From positions 9,857,739 to 9,921,738 of the forward strand of contig JAGGNK010010225.1 of the NCBI GenBank assembly GCA_017590115.1: a stretch of 64,000 bases of DNA. The letters are read 5' to 3'. Source of the DNA: Montifringilla adamsi (taxonomy: Eukaryota > Chordata > Aves > Passeriformes > Passeridae). Made by a program: the position numbers and the translations under genes. The notes beneath the pieces were generated by a model that was not told the DNA's origin, made no database searches, and worked only from the letters and a program-made list of their open reading frames with translations. This document shows, piece by piece, positions 12,279-23,783 of this stretch (positions are counted from its first letter, which is position 1; every line of letters begins with the position of its first letter).

Positions 12279-14934
12279 CATTTTACGACACTAGAGTTTC
12301 ATTTGCATTAATTAATTTACTTAGCAGGTAATGAAAAACCTGAAAAAGCAGCCCTCTGGCTCATGAGTCTGGCACCGTATTTAATATTTTCATTAGAAAT
12401 AATTGCATTGATAAAGTTCTAAGCAGAAGAGGGTAAGACAGATCAGTGTATTAGGCAAAATCAAGCCTTGATTGGGAAGCTCTGAGACTGCCTTCCATGC
12501 CCTGGCCTTGTTTTCTTTCATTTGTCCTAGGCCTAGGATGTTGAATCTTTAATGCTTAGCAGTGTTAGATTCAGGCATAACAGTTCCATACTTTATGGAT
12601 GAATAGGATTTATACATCATGGAGACATTTGCTCAGCAGACACTGCAGAACTGGTAGCTGGTTTTTGGGTCAGTAGCCTCAATGGGAACAGCAAAGCTAG
12701 ATCGGAGATGAGGCTGAGGTGCTTCTTCACATCATGGTTGAAACCAGGGATAATATAAGGTGCTTTGATTTCTTAAATTAAATGTAAGCCAGATCAGTCT
12801 CCTGAGTTTTTTAGCTTTTAAGGTGCTAACAGCATCTCTAATATTAGCATCAGGCTCATGCCTGGGAAAGATAGGAAGATGCAAAACCAGTGATGGAGGC
12901 AGTTCTGCCAGGTGGGAAGGATTGCATTGTGTCAGCTGCTGGGGATGGAGGGTAGCTCCAAAATGCACACTCTGGGACTGCTGAAATATAAGGACTCCAT
13001 ACATAAAACTTCTCACAGAAAGGACAGGAATTAAATTATCTTCCAGTGAGCCAGTGACAGCTGAAGAATTACAGTGGCCTGCTGTAGTAGTGGTATGGCC
13101 CAGCAGTGGATGTACTAGTTCAGGATTTCTGTGATCTGATCTCCACAGGCTGCCACATACTTCCCCTGTCTAGAAGACAGAAGTCTGGCAAAGCCACTTC
13201 TCCTTCTGGGCACTGCTTCTATAGCCTGGGGGTAATAACTCCTCTTTACCTCCTAAGGTTTCTGTTTTGGTTGGGTTTGCAAGGTGCTTAGTTATCCAAG
13301 TGTTGGCAGCTATAAAACATGGAGATCAATTGAAAACCCGTCAGTCAGAACTTGAAAACCCATCAGTCTCTGTATTCAGAGCTTTTTGTTAAATTAAGAA
13401 GTAAAAAAAAAAGTGAGACAATATTGGCTTGAAGTCTGCTTGTCCTCTTTAGCATATTGCTGTGATTGTCCTGGAATACTTTTAGCCAGGCACACTGTAC
13501 TTTATGGACATTACTGTAGAAATACTTGCTGAGAAAAGCTATTTTATTAATTGGGTATTCTCACTGTAAGTCATGTGATATCCCAGAAGACACTTTATAA
13601 ATAAAGCGTATTTGCATCAGGAGTTTTTAAAGGTTCTCTATTTTACAAAATAATAGTTCACAGTGTAAACTAAATCCATTGAGGTGAAGCTTATCAGTTG
13701 AGCACTTAAATAAAATGAAATCAAATGCCATTTCCAGTGGAGAAAACAAATGCTTCTTATTTGGCATGATATTTTACATATCTATGTATCACTTTAAAGA
13801 AGGTAATTGATGATGTTCATCTTGTAGAAAAAATGAGTTTGCATGGCAAGAAATAAGCCTATATATCTGCCTCACTTGGACCAGTCCTTTCTATGTGAAA
13901 TCTGAAGATTTTCATCTGCTTCCCAGAAAAAAATGCTGAATTCAGAAAATTAAAAATATCTAATTTTAGATTTCATTATATTTTTCAGATTTGTTACTCT
14001 TTGTGGCAATCACAAGAGTAGGGAAAGAAAAAAAAATTTAGGAGCGCCACAAGATAAAACATTGGGTTAAACACATTAAGAAAAAAATTCATTTGAGCTG
14101 TTTTAAAAAGATAGAGAGCTAATGCCAATGCATATGATACAACATTTAGATCTTCTTGTTAGTTAATAATAACATATTCATTTTTTTGGCTGATGGAATC
14201 ACTCTTCTAAAGTGCACTTTGACTTTTTAAAAAATAACACAGCAGCTTCTTTCTTAACTCTTAGCTTACCACTTCACTAATTTATTTGAAGGCTTGGTGT
14301 ATCTCTGAGAAATGCCACTTATTCAGAAAGTTCTTTATTTCTTTTTGAAGACTGGCAGTTTAGAGCCTGTATCCTGTAGCTTAAAGCACAATTTTTTTTC
14401 AGATTTTACTCTGATTATGATTCAGTTCCACTTTAAAACTGACTCTTTTATTTCGCCTGTGAACGAAAATATAGCATTACGCAGAAAAGCTTTGCAACTC
14501 TTGAAACCCCATTCCCCACCCCCTTTTTTGTTACTGTTCCTTCTACAATACACAGAAGAGGGAAATTTAAAAAGGGGATTGCCCTGATAGTCACAAAACA
14601 CAGACAGGCACCCTTAAGCTGCCTGGGCCCCAAGGCTTCTGCTAATTATTGTCAAATTTACCTCCATGTCTCCAAAGTAACAATTTTTGCTTGATTACAT
14701 AAGGACACCTGTCCACCTATTGATTTCTCCCTAAAATCTTATTGCTGTATCTGGTAGATACAGTCCTCAAATATTACTTTCTTAAAAATTTCTTGAAAAT
14801 CAGCTGCTGGATGAAGGATGGAGAGCCAGGCTAATGACACCACTGCAGAAAAGTCACCTGGGCTCAGTAGGTACCTGTTCTCTTTGGTAGAGTTTCCTTA
14901 CAGGCCAAAAGACAGAGCAATCCCTCCAAACTGG
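12279..14934. other. 5' intergenic DNA, possible conserved noncoding DNA
   Basis: No gene or named repeat is visible. The blocks 12280-12430 and 13440-13800 are AT-rich with dense TAAT and ATTA cores. A tttataaataaag stretch near 13600 is of the sort bound by CDX or HOX factors. That composition is common in conserved noncoding elements near HOX clusters, but also in plain AT-rich DNA, so this is only a pointer. Confidence 0.3.
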
Positions 14935-14935
14935 C

Positions 14936-14976
<41 letters not shown>
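14935..14976 (+). repeat. (CAA)14 microsatellite
   Basis: Fourteen uninterrupted CAA units, followed by a short A run. One frame reads as polyglutamine inside an 87-residue open frame. That frame has no splice sites, homology or coding context, so the repeat is treated as a noncoding microsatellite. Confidence 0.97.
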
Positions 14977-17900
14977 AAAAGCTGTCTCTTTCTCAGTGAT
15001 GGAGAAAGAGGCATGGAGAAGAAAAATATCAGGGCAATGGCTCAGATGATGGTGAGTGCTTTACGGCACAGCAGTAACTGATCAGATAGAACCCATTCCA
15101 CTGCAATAGGAAAAGCTCTTCATACAGAAAGGCAAGGAAAAGTACTCTTCATTAATTCCATTACCTATGGCATAATTTGCTTAAAATAGGACTCAATGCA
15201 TTATACCATAGAGGAAAAAAGAACTAGAAAGAACACTAAATCTAGATTAGAGATTACATAGTTTCTCATTATTTAATCTACCTCTCAAAGACTGATGAGG
15301 TTTAGATTTTACTCTGGAGAATGCGAGATGATATTTTAGCATGTTTAATCACCACAGTGTTATCAAGAATCTTCACGGTTCCAAAATATTCATTAGATAT
15401 CAGCGTTGTATAGGGGGTTAAGAAAAGTTTACGTAAGATCTAATTATTAACTCCAGTCAAACACAGCTTCCCTCCCTACTTCCTAAAACCACACTCATCT
15501 GCAGAAAGACCCATCAGGACATCTCCATACATCTTGAAGAGGAGAAATGGGGAGAGGAAGAGTCTTCACTTCTTCAGAATTTCAGATGTTGAAGAACAAA
15601 GGGTGAGATACAAACAAGAACAAATGGATTTAGTATGAGTTGAAATCTCACAACTCTTATTTATCTGGTTGTCTCCAGACTTCTCATTGGCACCATTTGC
15701 ATGATAAGCAGCGGAAGTCTTCTTCTGTAACACTTGGGGAGTTATCTTTGGCTTGCTTTCATAGGTTTTTATGAGAAAAATGTTGACTGAAATCTAATAC
15801 CTGTGCCAAAACCAACTTTCAGGATGTTCCATTTGAATAAACCCAGCTGGAAAATCACCTCTAAACAGGATCTTATTGAAACTCTGAAGCCTTTATCTGA
15901 TAGGAGCTTTCTTAATAAGTTTTTTTTTTAAATAAGACACTGAACTTGATGAAACTCAGAATGTTTTTTTGTCTAATAAAATATTGAATAATGTACAATC
16001 CTATACAATCTAATGGATGCTCAGGTAAAAAAAAAAATCTTATGCAAAAATGTTTCCCACATGCAATGCTTAGAAAACTTAACTCAAAATTATATTAATT
16101 ATCCTATAGTTTTCATAAAAGAAACACCAATCTTTCTTTGTAGAGGTAATTCTTAGGTGAAATTAGGCATTGCCGGAAAATAGTCAAGCACAAAAATGAA
16201 AAGCTATGCCCTTGTTGCTCCATATTTGGAAAGCTGAACACTTTAGCATCAAACCCAATAGCTCTGAAAGCTGAATGGGTAGTTACGATATGGTACATAA
16301 AAAATAATCTAGGGACAATTCTTAAGAGTTTTTCAGTTCAGCACCTTTCTGTGGTTGTTTAGCTGGGAAAACATGACGATGGAAGGGATTGACTTGTGTT
16401 TCTTGAGATGTGTTTTTAAACATGGGAGTTGGGAAATACTCAAACCGAGGTTGTAAAATAAGACCAGATAACACTGAGAGCAAGAAAATACTGACCTGGG
16501 AAGTACTCCATAAATGGTAGGCTGCCTTCACAAAGCAAAGTGCATCAGTTTTATAACTCAGAACACTAAACAGTGACACCAAAGCTTCCAAACTGCAGGA
16601 AAAAAAGGTCTCTGTGGCAATTTTTCAGCATACAAACTAATAAAGAAACGCATACCTGGTGTTCAAAATTTTTACAGTCTTGCAGAGTACATTTTAGTTC
16701 CATTTGTGATCATCCCATAAACTGAAGAGTGTGTTCAGATCATGTTTTGATGGGCTGAATTCTAAATGCAAGGCCATGTTTCCACATTCTAACATAGTAC
16801 AGTCAATGCAACTCAACTGTGCAAACAATATTTGAATGCCTCAAGGTTTTTGCTTCTTTATAAAGTGACTGTAAGAGGACAGCTTCCTATTTGAAGCTTT
16901 CATGGAGATGTATTCTGAATAGAAGAAGATACACAAAATCATAACAAGCTGTTACATGAAGAATTAGCTTTTCTCTATGCTTCAAAGTTAATGTGTAAAC
17001 TTATTCTCAAAGCAACTGTTGTGATATCCTGAATGCATCTCTCCCTGTGAGGAAGTAATTTAAACTTGTATAGTAGCAGCAAATCCTAAGAAAGCATTAA
17101 TGATGTTTCACCAGCGGAAAAAGGGTTTGAATCTGCTTTTCCATTGTTAGAGGCAAGACAAAGCCTCTGCTTTTCTTCAGTGCAGCAACCGCAGTCAAAA
17201 AACATACAGGGGTGCCATGTTTAGAGCACTGTCATTCAGTAAGATAATTTCCTGATTTTTCTGAACACAGTTTTTGTGCGTATAAAGAAAGCAGTTCTGT
17301 GAAGAAAGTCAGTGCTCCTTCCATTTAACAGCTCTATGTGCATACCAGAAATCTCTGCCAACTACTGTTCAACATAATTAAATAATTAAAAAATATAAAT
17401 ATTCTGACTATTCACTAGCTGTTTTGTTTGGAGTCCAGCAAAAGAAGAGAGACAGCCAACAGGGCCAAGAGATGAGAACACAGAGTATCCCCAACGAGGC
17501 CGCTGCCGCCTGTGTGAAACAGTGCAGGGATCAGTGCAGGGAGCATGCACTGCAATCCAATTAATTTTCTATTAAAGGACAGGTACAGAACAAGTTGCAG
17601 CTGCATGCAGGTCCTCTTTCATTCATCTTCTAGAATCTACATTTTAAAAGCATGGCTGCAGAAGCATGGAACATTTAAGGGAAAAATGCTGGATTTCCCA
17701 GTAAACCAGATATGTCACATTTTCTCAGGGAGGCAAGGCAGCAGTGATGCTGCTCCTGAACGGGACAGCTGATTCTTCCCACAGCTGTATTGCTGTAGAC
17801 TCTCTGCAGATCCAGGTAGGATACTCCTCCTGAATTCCCTGTTTTCATAGCTCTCCTCACACAGAAGGACAATAAATTTCTGTGTGTTCCCTATTGCGTT

Positions 17901-19329
17901 GCTTCCCACACATCAAGAACCCCTGATCCATGGGCCTGATTAGGCAAGTGGTGTGTCTGGTTTCCATGAGGCACAAGCTGTGGAATCCTCAGAAACCAGG
18001 CCGAAACAGCACTGAAGCCAGACTTGTTTCAGGAAGGAGTCTGTTTTGAATTATGCTTCCTATTAGTGGTAGATTTAAAAATTAGGGAACTATGAGTAAA
18101 TCTGGAACTTAACAAGGCTTAAAATAGGCCTGGGTCACAAATCTTGATGACTGTGTGACGGGCTGGTCTTCACTGTAACAAGGAGGTCTTTAACACAAAA
18201 AGTAAGTAGAAAAAGAGTGACTCCAGAGTGACTGGAGTATGGGGGATGGGAAATAATAAAGGTAAGTTATTTCTTCCCATCTTATGTTCTGAAACACAGG
18301 AAAAGTTTACACAAATGGTAAACATATGGAATAAATTATCAGGAGAGTGATCTCAAAACAAAGACTACAACGGAGTTCAAGTGACACATTTCTGGAACAG
18401 AAATGGATGGTGCCATAAAGTCAACACAAGAAAGTAGGATTATGATTAACCTGAAAAAGGGCAAGCAAATTAGACCAAGCCATTTTCCTATTCCTTATGG
18501 CAGCTTCCCAAGACCGCACATCTGAAATGTGTAATTTAACACAAGCCCAAAGAGCCTTCCTTGCCAACTACAGATAAATTAATCAAACATATTCTTGTAC
18601 CAGATGAGTAGTAGGTATTTATACAAATAAAGAGGCATGATCTATTTATACACATACGCACCCAGATGCCTGTGTATGTTTATTATAGTTGAATTGAAAT
18701 TAGATAACCAACATAAAAACCATTACACAACATTATACAGGTCAATTAGTTCACTGCTTGAGTTTCAGCCAGGCTGGCCATAAAGTCAGGTAATAAAGCT
18801 GCAATGCTTTGAAAACACAGATGTATTTGAAATGAGTTGCTCCACGTGATTAAAAGAGATGTGAGAGGTCAGGAGAACAATATAACCTAACACCATGTCT
18901 ACACTGCAGACTTCAGCAGCCACAGCTACACCAAGCAGAAGCAGGAAACTGTTTAATACCTGCCTGACACAGCCATACCACCAGCTGTGCCACAAGAATT
19001 AATGTAATTACACTGGTATAAAGCTGAAATTTCATAAATGGAACTTCTTTTAATTGGTGTTTTTCCCATGCTGGTATGATATACAGATGTGCTAACATAA
19101 CCACAGCTCTAATACAAACACTTTCTGCAGCAATAACACAGATACAGCCAAAACCATCCAGGGCACAGAAACACATGCTAAGAGTTTACTTTGACTATAT
19201 CTACACTAAATATATTACATCACCAATGTGCTCCAAATACATACAACGAGGGATTTGTGGGAAAAACATACAAAAGCTGCCTCACAAGCAGCACTCCAGC
19301 GAAGCTGGCCCTTCCAGCAGCCCAGCTGT
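14977..19329. other. Proximal 5' flank of SKAP2, nothing recognised
   Basis: About 4.3 kb of noncoding DNA between the microsatellite and the promoter. I see no exon, RNA gene or named repeat. CpG remains scarce until about 19480, so the sequence gives no sign of a divergent CpG-island gene on the - strand in this stretch. Confidence 0.5.
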
Positions 19330-19342
19330 GTTGCTTAGCAAC
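19330..19342. promoter_or_regulatory. Palindromic X-box (RFX-type) motif
   Basis: GTTGCTTAGCAAC is a perfect palindrome around a central T: two half-sites GTTGCT and AGCAAC with a 1-bp spacer. This fits the X-box bound by RFX-family factors. It lies just upstream of the CpG island and about 870 bp upstream of the SKAP2 start codon. Binding is inferred from the motif only. Confidence 0.5.
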
Positions 19343-19697
19343 AGCATCTCTTTTTGCCGCTGCCCACACACCTGTGCTAACAGACACCAATACGAACGAG
19401 CCTGTTCACACTGCTTCAACGATTTCCTCAAGTTCCACGGCTTGATTTTGCTTGATTTTGGGACACTGCCACAGGCACGAGGCTGGGCTGTCTAGGCTGC
19501 GGCTGTCTGCCGTGCTAAACCCTGACACTGGTAAGGACAGAAAGCCGAGAGGGACAACGTCCGCACCGCGCTCCGAAAAAAAGATGGAAAGACGCCTGGA
19601 AGAAATTAGATCTCCACACCCACCGACCCAGCCCTGCCCGCCCTTGTGGGAGGAGGGGGGGACGCCAGGCCCTGCCTTAGTGGGCGGGACAATCACT

Positions 19698-19729
19698 GGG
19701 TCATTCTTATCGGGTCATTCTTATCCAAT
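19698..19729 (-). promoter_or_regulatory. Duplicated GATA sites next to a CCAAT box
   Basis: The 14-mer GGGTCATTCTTATC occurs twice head to tail with no mismatch (19698-19711 and 19712-19725) and runs straight into CCAAT (19725-19729). Each copy ends in CTTATC, which is GATAAG on the other strand. The result is two GATA sites 14 bp apart beside an NF-Y-type box, at the upstream part of the CpG island. SKAP2 is expressed in blood cells, so GATA input would make sense, but that link is inference. Confidence 0.6.
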
Positions 19730-19833
19730 AGCCGACTTCTCGCGCCCTCCGGGGCGGAACGCGTGGGGGAGCGGGCGCCGAGCGCCACGTTTGGTCCTGG
19801 CGCGGGGCGGAGCGCGCGCTGCCCTCACGCAGG

Positions 19834-19857
19834 ATGGCCGCCGGCAGCGGTCACGTG
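19834..19857 (+). promoter_or_regulatory. YY1-like and E-box motifs
   Basis: ATGGCCGCC at 19834-19842 matches the YY1 core often found near start sites of CpG-island genes. CACGTG at 19852-19857 is a canonical E-box. Either could mark the vicinity of the transcription start. Confidence 0.4.
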
Positions 19858-19955
19858 GGCGGCGGCGCCCTCACGGCGGGCTGGAGGGAGCACGGGGGGA
19901 GAGGCCGCGAAGCGCAAGCGCGGCGCTGAGGGGCGGGGGGAGAGAGAGCCGGCGG

Positions 19956-20076
19956 GAAGCCCCGCCCCCGCAGCATGAAGCCCCGCCCAGTGCGGCGAAA
20001 CCCCGCCCTAGCGCACCGAAGCACCGCCTTCGCGGCGGGAAGCCACGCCCCGGTGATGGTAAACTCCGCCCCCCCG
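19956..20076 (+). promoter_or_regulatory. Six-unit, 21-bp GC-box array
   Basis: Six imperfect copies of the core GAAGCCCCGCCC begin at 19956, 19977, 19997, 20018, 20039 and 20060. The spacings are 21, 20, 21, 21 and 21 bp. Units 1-3 keep a full CCCCGCCC GC box, the target of SP1/KLF factors. Units 4-6 carry single-base variants (CACCGCC, CACGCCCC, CTCCGCCC). The array ends about 130 bp upstream of the start codon. A spacing of 21 bp is about two helical turns and would put all the boxes on one face of the DNA. The array may lie in the promoter or in the 5' untranslated region. Confidence 0.75.
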
Positions 20077-20207
20077 CGGCTCGCGGCCGTGCCGCTACGG
20101 CCGGAGGGCGTGGCCTGCGCTTCCTCCCCGTCGGGGCCGGGCCGGACCGGTGTGCGCCGTCGAGCCCCGCCCGCCGGGTATCCCCTGCCGCCCCCGCCGT
20201 CCGCACC

Positions 20208-20256
20208 ATGTCCGACGCTCCCGCCGTCCCCGGGGACGTCTGCAGCCTCTTGGCAG
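20208..20256 (+). CDS. SKAP2: SKAP2 exon 1 (start codon, residues 1-16)
   Basis: This exon encodes MSDAPAVPGDVCSLLA plus the first base of the next codon. It ends at a consensus donor, CAG|GTGAGG. The ATG has A at -3 (cacc-ATG), a fair initiation context. The residues after the proline-rich start match the SKAP family N terminus, where human SKAP2 reads PEEIRNLLAD. SKAP2 is a cytosolic adaptor. It works downstream of Src-family kinases and with FYB/ADAP in integrin activation and actin control in blood cells; this comes from family knowledge. No stop codon interrupts this frame upstream as far as 19452, so the sequence alone does not force this ATG. It is chosen because family members start at about this point. 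Confidence 0.85.
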
Positions 20257-21425
20257 GTGAGGGCAGGAGGGAGGGCTTCCTTCCCGGGGGGCGGGCGGAG
20301 GGGAGGCCGAGGGGGGCGGGCCGGTGGGAGTGTGACGGGCCGGGGGTGCCGGGGCGTGCGGGGGCAGCAGCCCCTGGAGCCGCAGCGGAGCGCTCCTCGG
20401 TGGGCACTGGGCGATCGCTTCCACTGCACGGGTTCGGGGGTTCTGTCCTTCCCATCCCCCCAGTTCCTCCTCCCCGGCTACTTCCTCCCGCCGTGCCCGT
20501 CCGTGGGGAGCCGCGGCGCTCCGGCTCGCTTCCCCCGGGCAGGGAGGGAGGAGCGGGCCGGGCCCCGCAGTCCCCGTCCGCGCCCGGGGGCCGACACCGT
20601 CCCCCCGGCCGGGAGCGTTCGGGGCTGCGGGCGCCAGCCGGGGTGAGGTGTTCGGGGGCTCCCGCGGACAGGCGTGCGGGGCGTGTGACCGCCGAGCTCT
20701 CCGGAGGAAGTGCCTGCCCTCGGGGTGTGCTGGCAGGGCAGAGTGCCCGCATCAGCCGAAAAAAAGTAGTGAACTTCCCCACTGAACAGCTGAGGAGCGG
20801 ACGAAAGGGTTGCTGAATTGCTGGGGTATTGTCACATCAGTCACACACCTCTGACCGTGATTGGCCATGCTCTCAGGATGCGCTGGAGCGTGGGAGTGGG
20901 GTGGTTTCTCACCGTGAAAGGTTATATGTTAGTACGGAATTCCGAATGCGAGTGGCTATCTGTTACCTCAAAGAACTCGTATCTATTTTTTTTTTTTTTT
21001 GTTGTTGTTGTTAATTAAAATAAATAGTATACTTAAAAGTTGGCTTTTCTGGTATTTTGTCAAAAAGTTTGGTATCCTGAAACCATTTTAATTCCAGTGG
21101 GACTTTTCTGAGAACTTCTGTTTCTGCTGCAGGAACTTGTGTAGCTCTGACTTTGCCATTCAAATTAGCCATGCTTTTTGAAATCTTCCTTCTGGGGCCA
21201 AGCACTCAATTACATGGCTGGGCACCTGCCAGAGTCTAGTGCAGCTCATCACCTTTACAGACCATTCTTTTGTTTAACGCTTTGACTGAAAGAGCTAATG
21301 CTTGAAACATTGCTCTCACCACATCTCATCTTCTGTCAACTGTCTGAAGTGTTTTCTAACTGCAGTTTTTATGTTACTTGCATATCATACCATCTGTAGG
21401 TAAAATTTGCATGGAAGGCCACCAG

Positions 21426-21445
21426 AAAAAAAAAAAAAAAAAAAA
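21426..21445 (+). repeat. Poly-A tract (20 bp)
   Basis: Twenty consecutive A. No transposon body that I can recognise is attached, so it is listed only as a homopolymer. Confidence 0.9.
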
Positions 21446-23783
21446 GCAAAGCTTCTCATGATTTCATATGATGGAATAGATTCTTAATCATTTAGAAAAA
21501 ATAATTACCCTTAGAGAGCCTTTCTAAATATTGGTATTTTCTGTGGCAATACTGAATTCTGGAACTCATGGTCAGATGCAGGGCATATATGTTTGTTTTG
21601 ATGCTAGTTTCACTGAGTGAAGCTCACCTTGAAACTCTTCAGTGTTTTAAGTGCTTTAAAATTTTTTTTTGAGGGGAAGGATGTGATGGAGATGGGCTCA
21701 TTTAAGATTGTGATTTCTTTCTCAGTCATGGTGCCTCATAGACATGACTTGTCCTTCCTTCCTTCTCCCCATCTTTATTGAGTCTGCCATGGAAAGAAAG
21801 ACAGACAAGTTTGAATTTTGAAGTTAAACCAAGAACACCTATTTTTCCTCAAGATGTAATGTACTTTCAGAGTTGCTATGAGCAGCAGCCTAAGTTATAT
21901 ACAGGTATCTAATGTTTGTGGAGTATGTACAGCTTTAGCTTTTCTTGTTTCCTTTTGTGCTGTCTATAGAACTGAAGTTAAGAAGGCAATGGAATGATTT
22001 ACCGATGGTCTTTAAATATTTGTTTTATTATTACTGCATATAACTAATACTTTGCAGCTTTTAATTGTTACCTTCAAGGTTAACCTTGTAAGGTTATACA
22101 CTGTTAAAATTAAATAACCTGCTTATATTTGAAAAATAAATAATGGCATTACTTTTTACAGTTAGTGTTAAACTCTCTTTTTTAAGGTTATCAGTCAAGT
22201 GCATGGAAGTTAGAAATGAGAGTCATCCAGTAAACTTTAATCCAGTAATCCAGTAAATGGTATGAGCAGTTCTTTCACTGATATGTGTAGGATCTCACAA
22301 TCTTTTATGTAGGCTTCTTCTTTTTTTTTATTTTGCTCAAGCTGTTCCTGTAGTGAAGATGTATGGTTAATGGAGGAGGGAAGGGAGCTCTGTAATATCT
22401 TTGCTATTCATCAAGAAACTGTTATACAATACAAAGACCACAGTTAGTAGATAGTTATTAATTTCTGCATGCTTTTCTTCGAGGGTGCTTTTTAATGTAT
22501 TATTTTAATGGCACAGTTATTGATCCAGCACCTCTTTGAGATGAGGGAATATTGTTTTCCCATAGGTAAAATTAGTATAATAAACAAGATGTGATTGGGG
22601 TTGCAAAAAGTAATCAGTGGTGGAGCAGAATTAGAATTCAAATTCACCTGCCTCCATGCTGTGCTGCTTTCTCCAGACAATAATATGAATTGGATGTCTG
22701 TGTTAGTGGCCATTACAAGTGCCAGGCACTTCTTCATATCAGGTTCAGTTGAGAACGTGCAGCTAATGGGTAGCAACAAGCACTGCATTTTGGTCTGGTG
22801 TTCGTGTAGCAGAGAGGCCCTCACAGGTGCAAAATCTCACAAATACTGTGCTCTTCTGCTCTTCCTCCTTTTCTTGGCCTTATTGCCTAAGATTTCTGAC
22901 TTCTGCAACAAGTGGAGGAGCAATCATATGGATTTCCTTATCCCTGCTTACCCTTGATTGATGGTTGGAGTATGTCCACCCACCATGCTGAACAAGTAGG
23001 GATCCTACTGGAAAACATACTAAGTGCTCCTGTAGTTAAACATGGCGATAATGGGAATAAACACACCAGGGGTTGAATTAAAGTTGCACAGGAAATTTTC
23101 TGACTTGTGAGTGCTTTACTTTGAACCTAAACAATATTATATCTTTAACACAAAAACAAATTCTGTCACACATGCTGGCAGGGTCATTATAGTTGCATAT
23201 CAGTGGCGCTGAAATGTTCCAGGCAGAAGCACAGCTTGAGCTCAGGGCTAACTGCATTAGTAGGAAACAGGAGGAAGCTGTTTCTGTAAAGTTGAAGGGG
23301 AAAGGTCAGTGTGGCAATAGACTTGTTGCAGAGGGTTATTGGGATTGCACAATCTTCTTCTCTGACTTGTTCAAGTGGTAGGAGGGAAACACTGGAGACA
23401 GAAACAGGGTCCTCTGGTCATGAGCTGAACTCCTAGTAGGAGGAGAAAGTAAGCCTGTTGCTCTCTTATCTCCCTCTTTACACCTTGGAGTAGTGTGGTA
23501 GGGTATGTAACTTCTTCATTCCCCACCCATGTCCCTGCACTTACAGATGATGCTTGAGACAGTGGAACTTAGTGAAGGAAGCCCATCCCTGCTCTGCCTT
23601 TTCTTCTTTTGAAAAGGCCTCCTCTGTTGTGTTTCCATGATATTTTTGTGGGTGTCTGGCAAAGTGGAATGTTTCTCTTTTTTGTCCCCTCAAATTGTTG
23701 CTGGTTACATAGATTTTGGAGGCCTGCTCACATCTATTTTTCCTCAGTAAGTTTTGGCTTGTTCATAGCTGAGGAGGAGTTTG

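Larger units (their letters stand above)
19480..20740. promoter_or_regulatory. SKAP2: CpG island promoter of SKAP2
   Basis: GC content and CpG frequency rise sharply at about 19480 and fall again at about 20740, against an AT-rich, CpG-poor background on both sides. The island covers the presumed transcription start, the 5' untranslated region, exon 1 and the first 480 bp of intron 1. Motifs inside it include a duplicated GATA/CCAAT module (19698-19729), ATGGCCGCC (19834-19842, YY1-like), CACGTG (19852-19857, E-box) and a phased GC-box array (19956-20076). I see no TATA box, as expected for this promoter class. The start site cannot be fixed from sequence alone. Long open frames on both strands here come from the GC-rich composition. 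Confidence 0.88.

Noticed and set aside
14818..15081. Polyglutamine-containing open frame
   Set aside because: The glutamines come from a (CAA)14 microsatellite. There is no homology, splice context or gene around it.
1..19329. HOXA1 or another HOX exon expected upstream of SKAP2
   Set aside because: No homeodomain codons were seen on either strand. The cluster should lie further left, outside the window.
19452..20816. 454-residue open frame, and 192-303 residue frames on the other strand, in the CpG island
   Set aside because: These are GC-driven open frames rich in Arg, Gly, Pro and Ala. Only 49 nt of the + frame (20208-20256) is SKAP2 coding sequence; the rest is promoter, UTR and intron.
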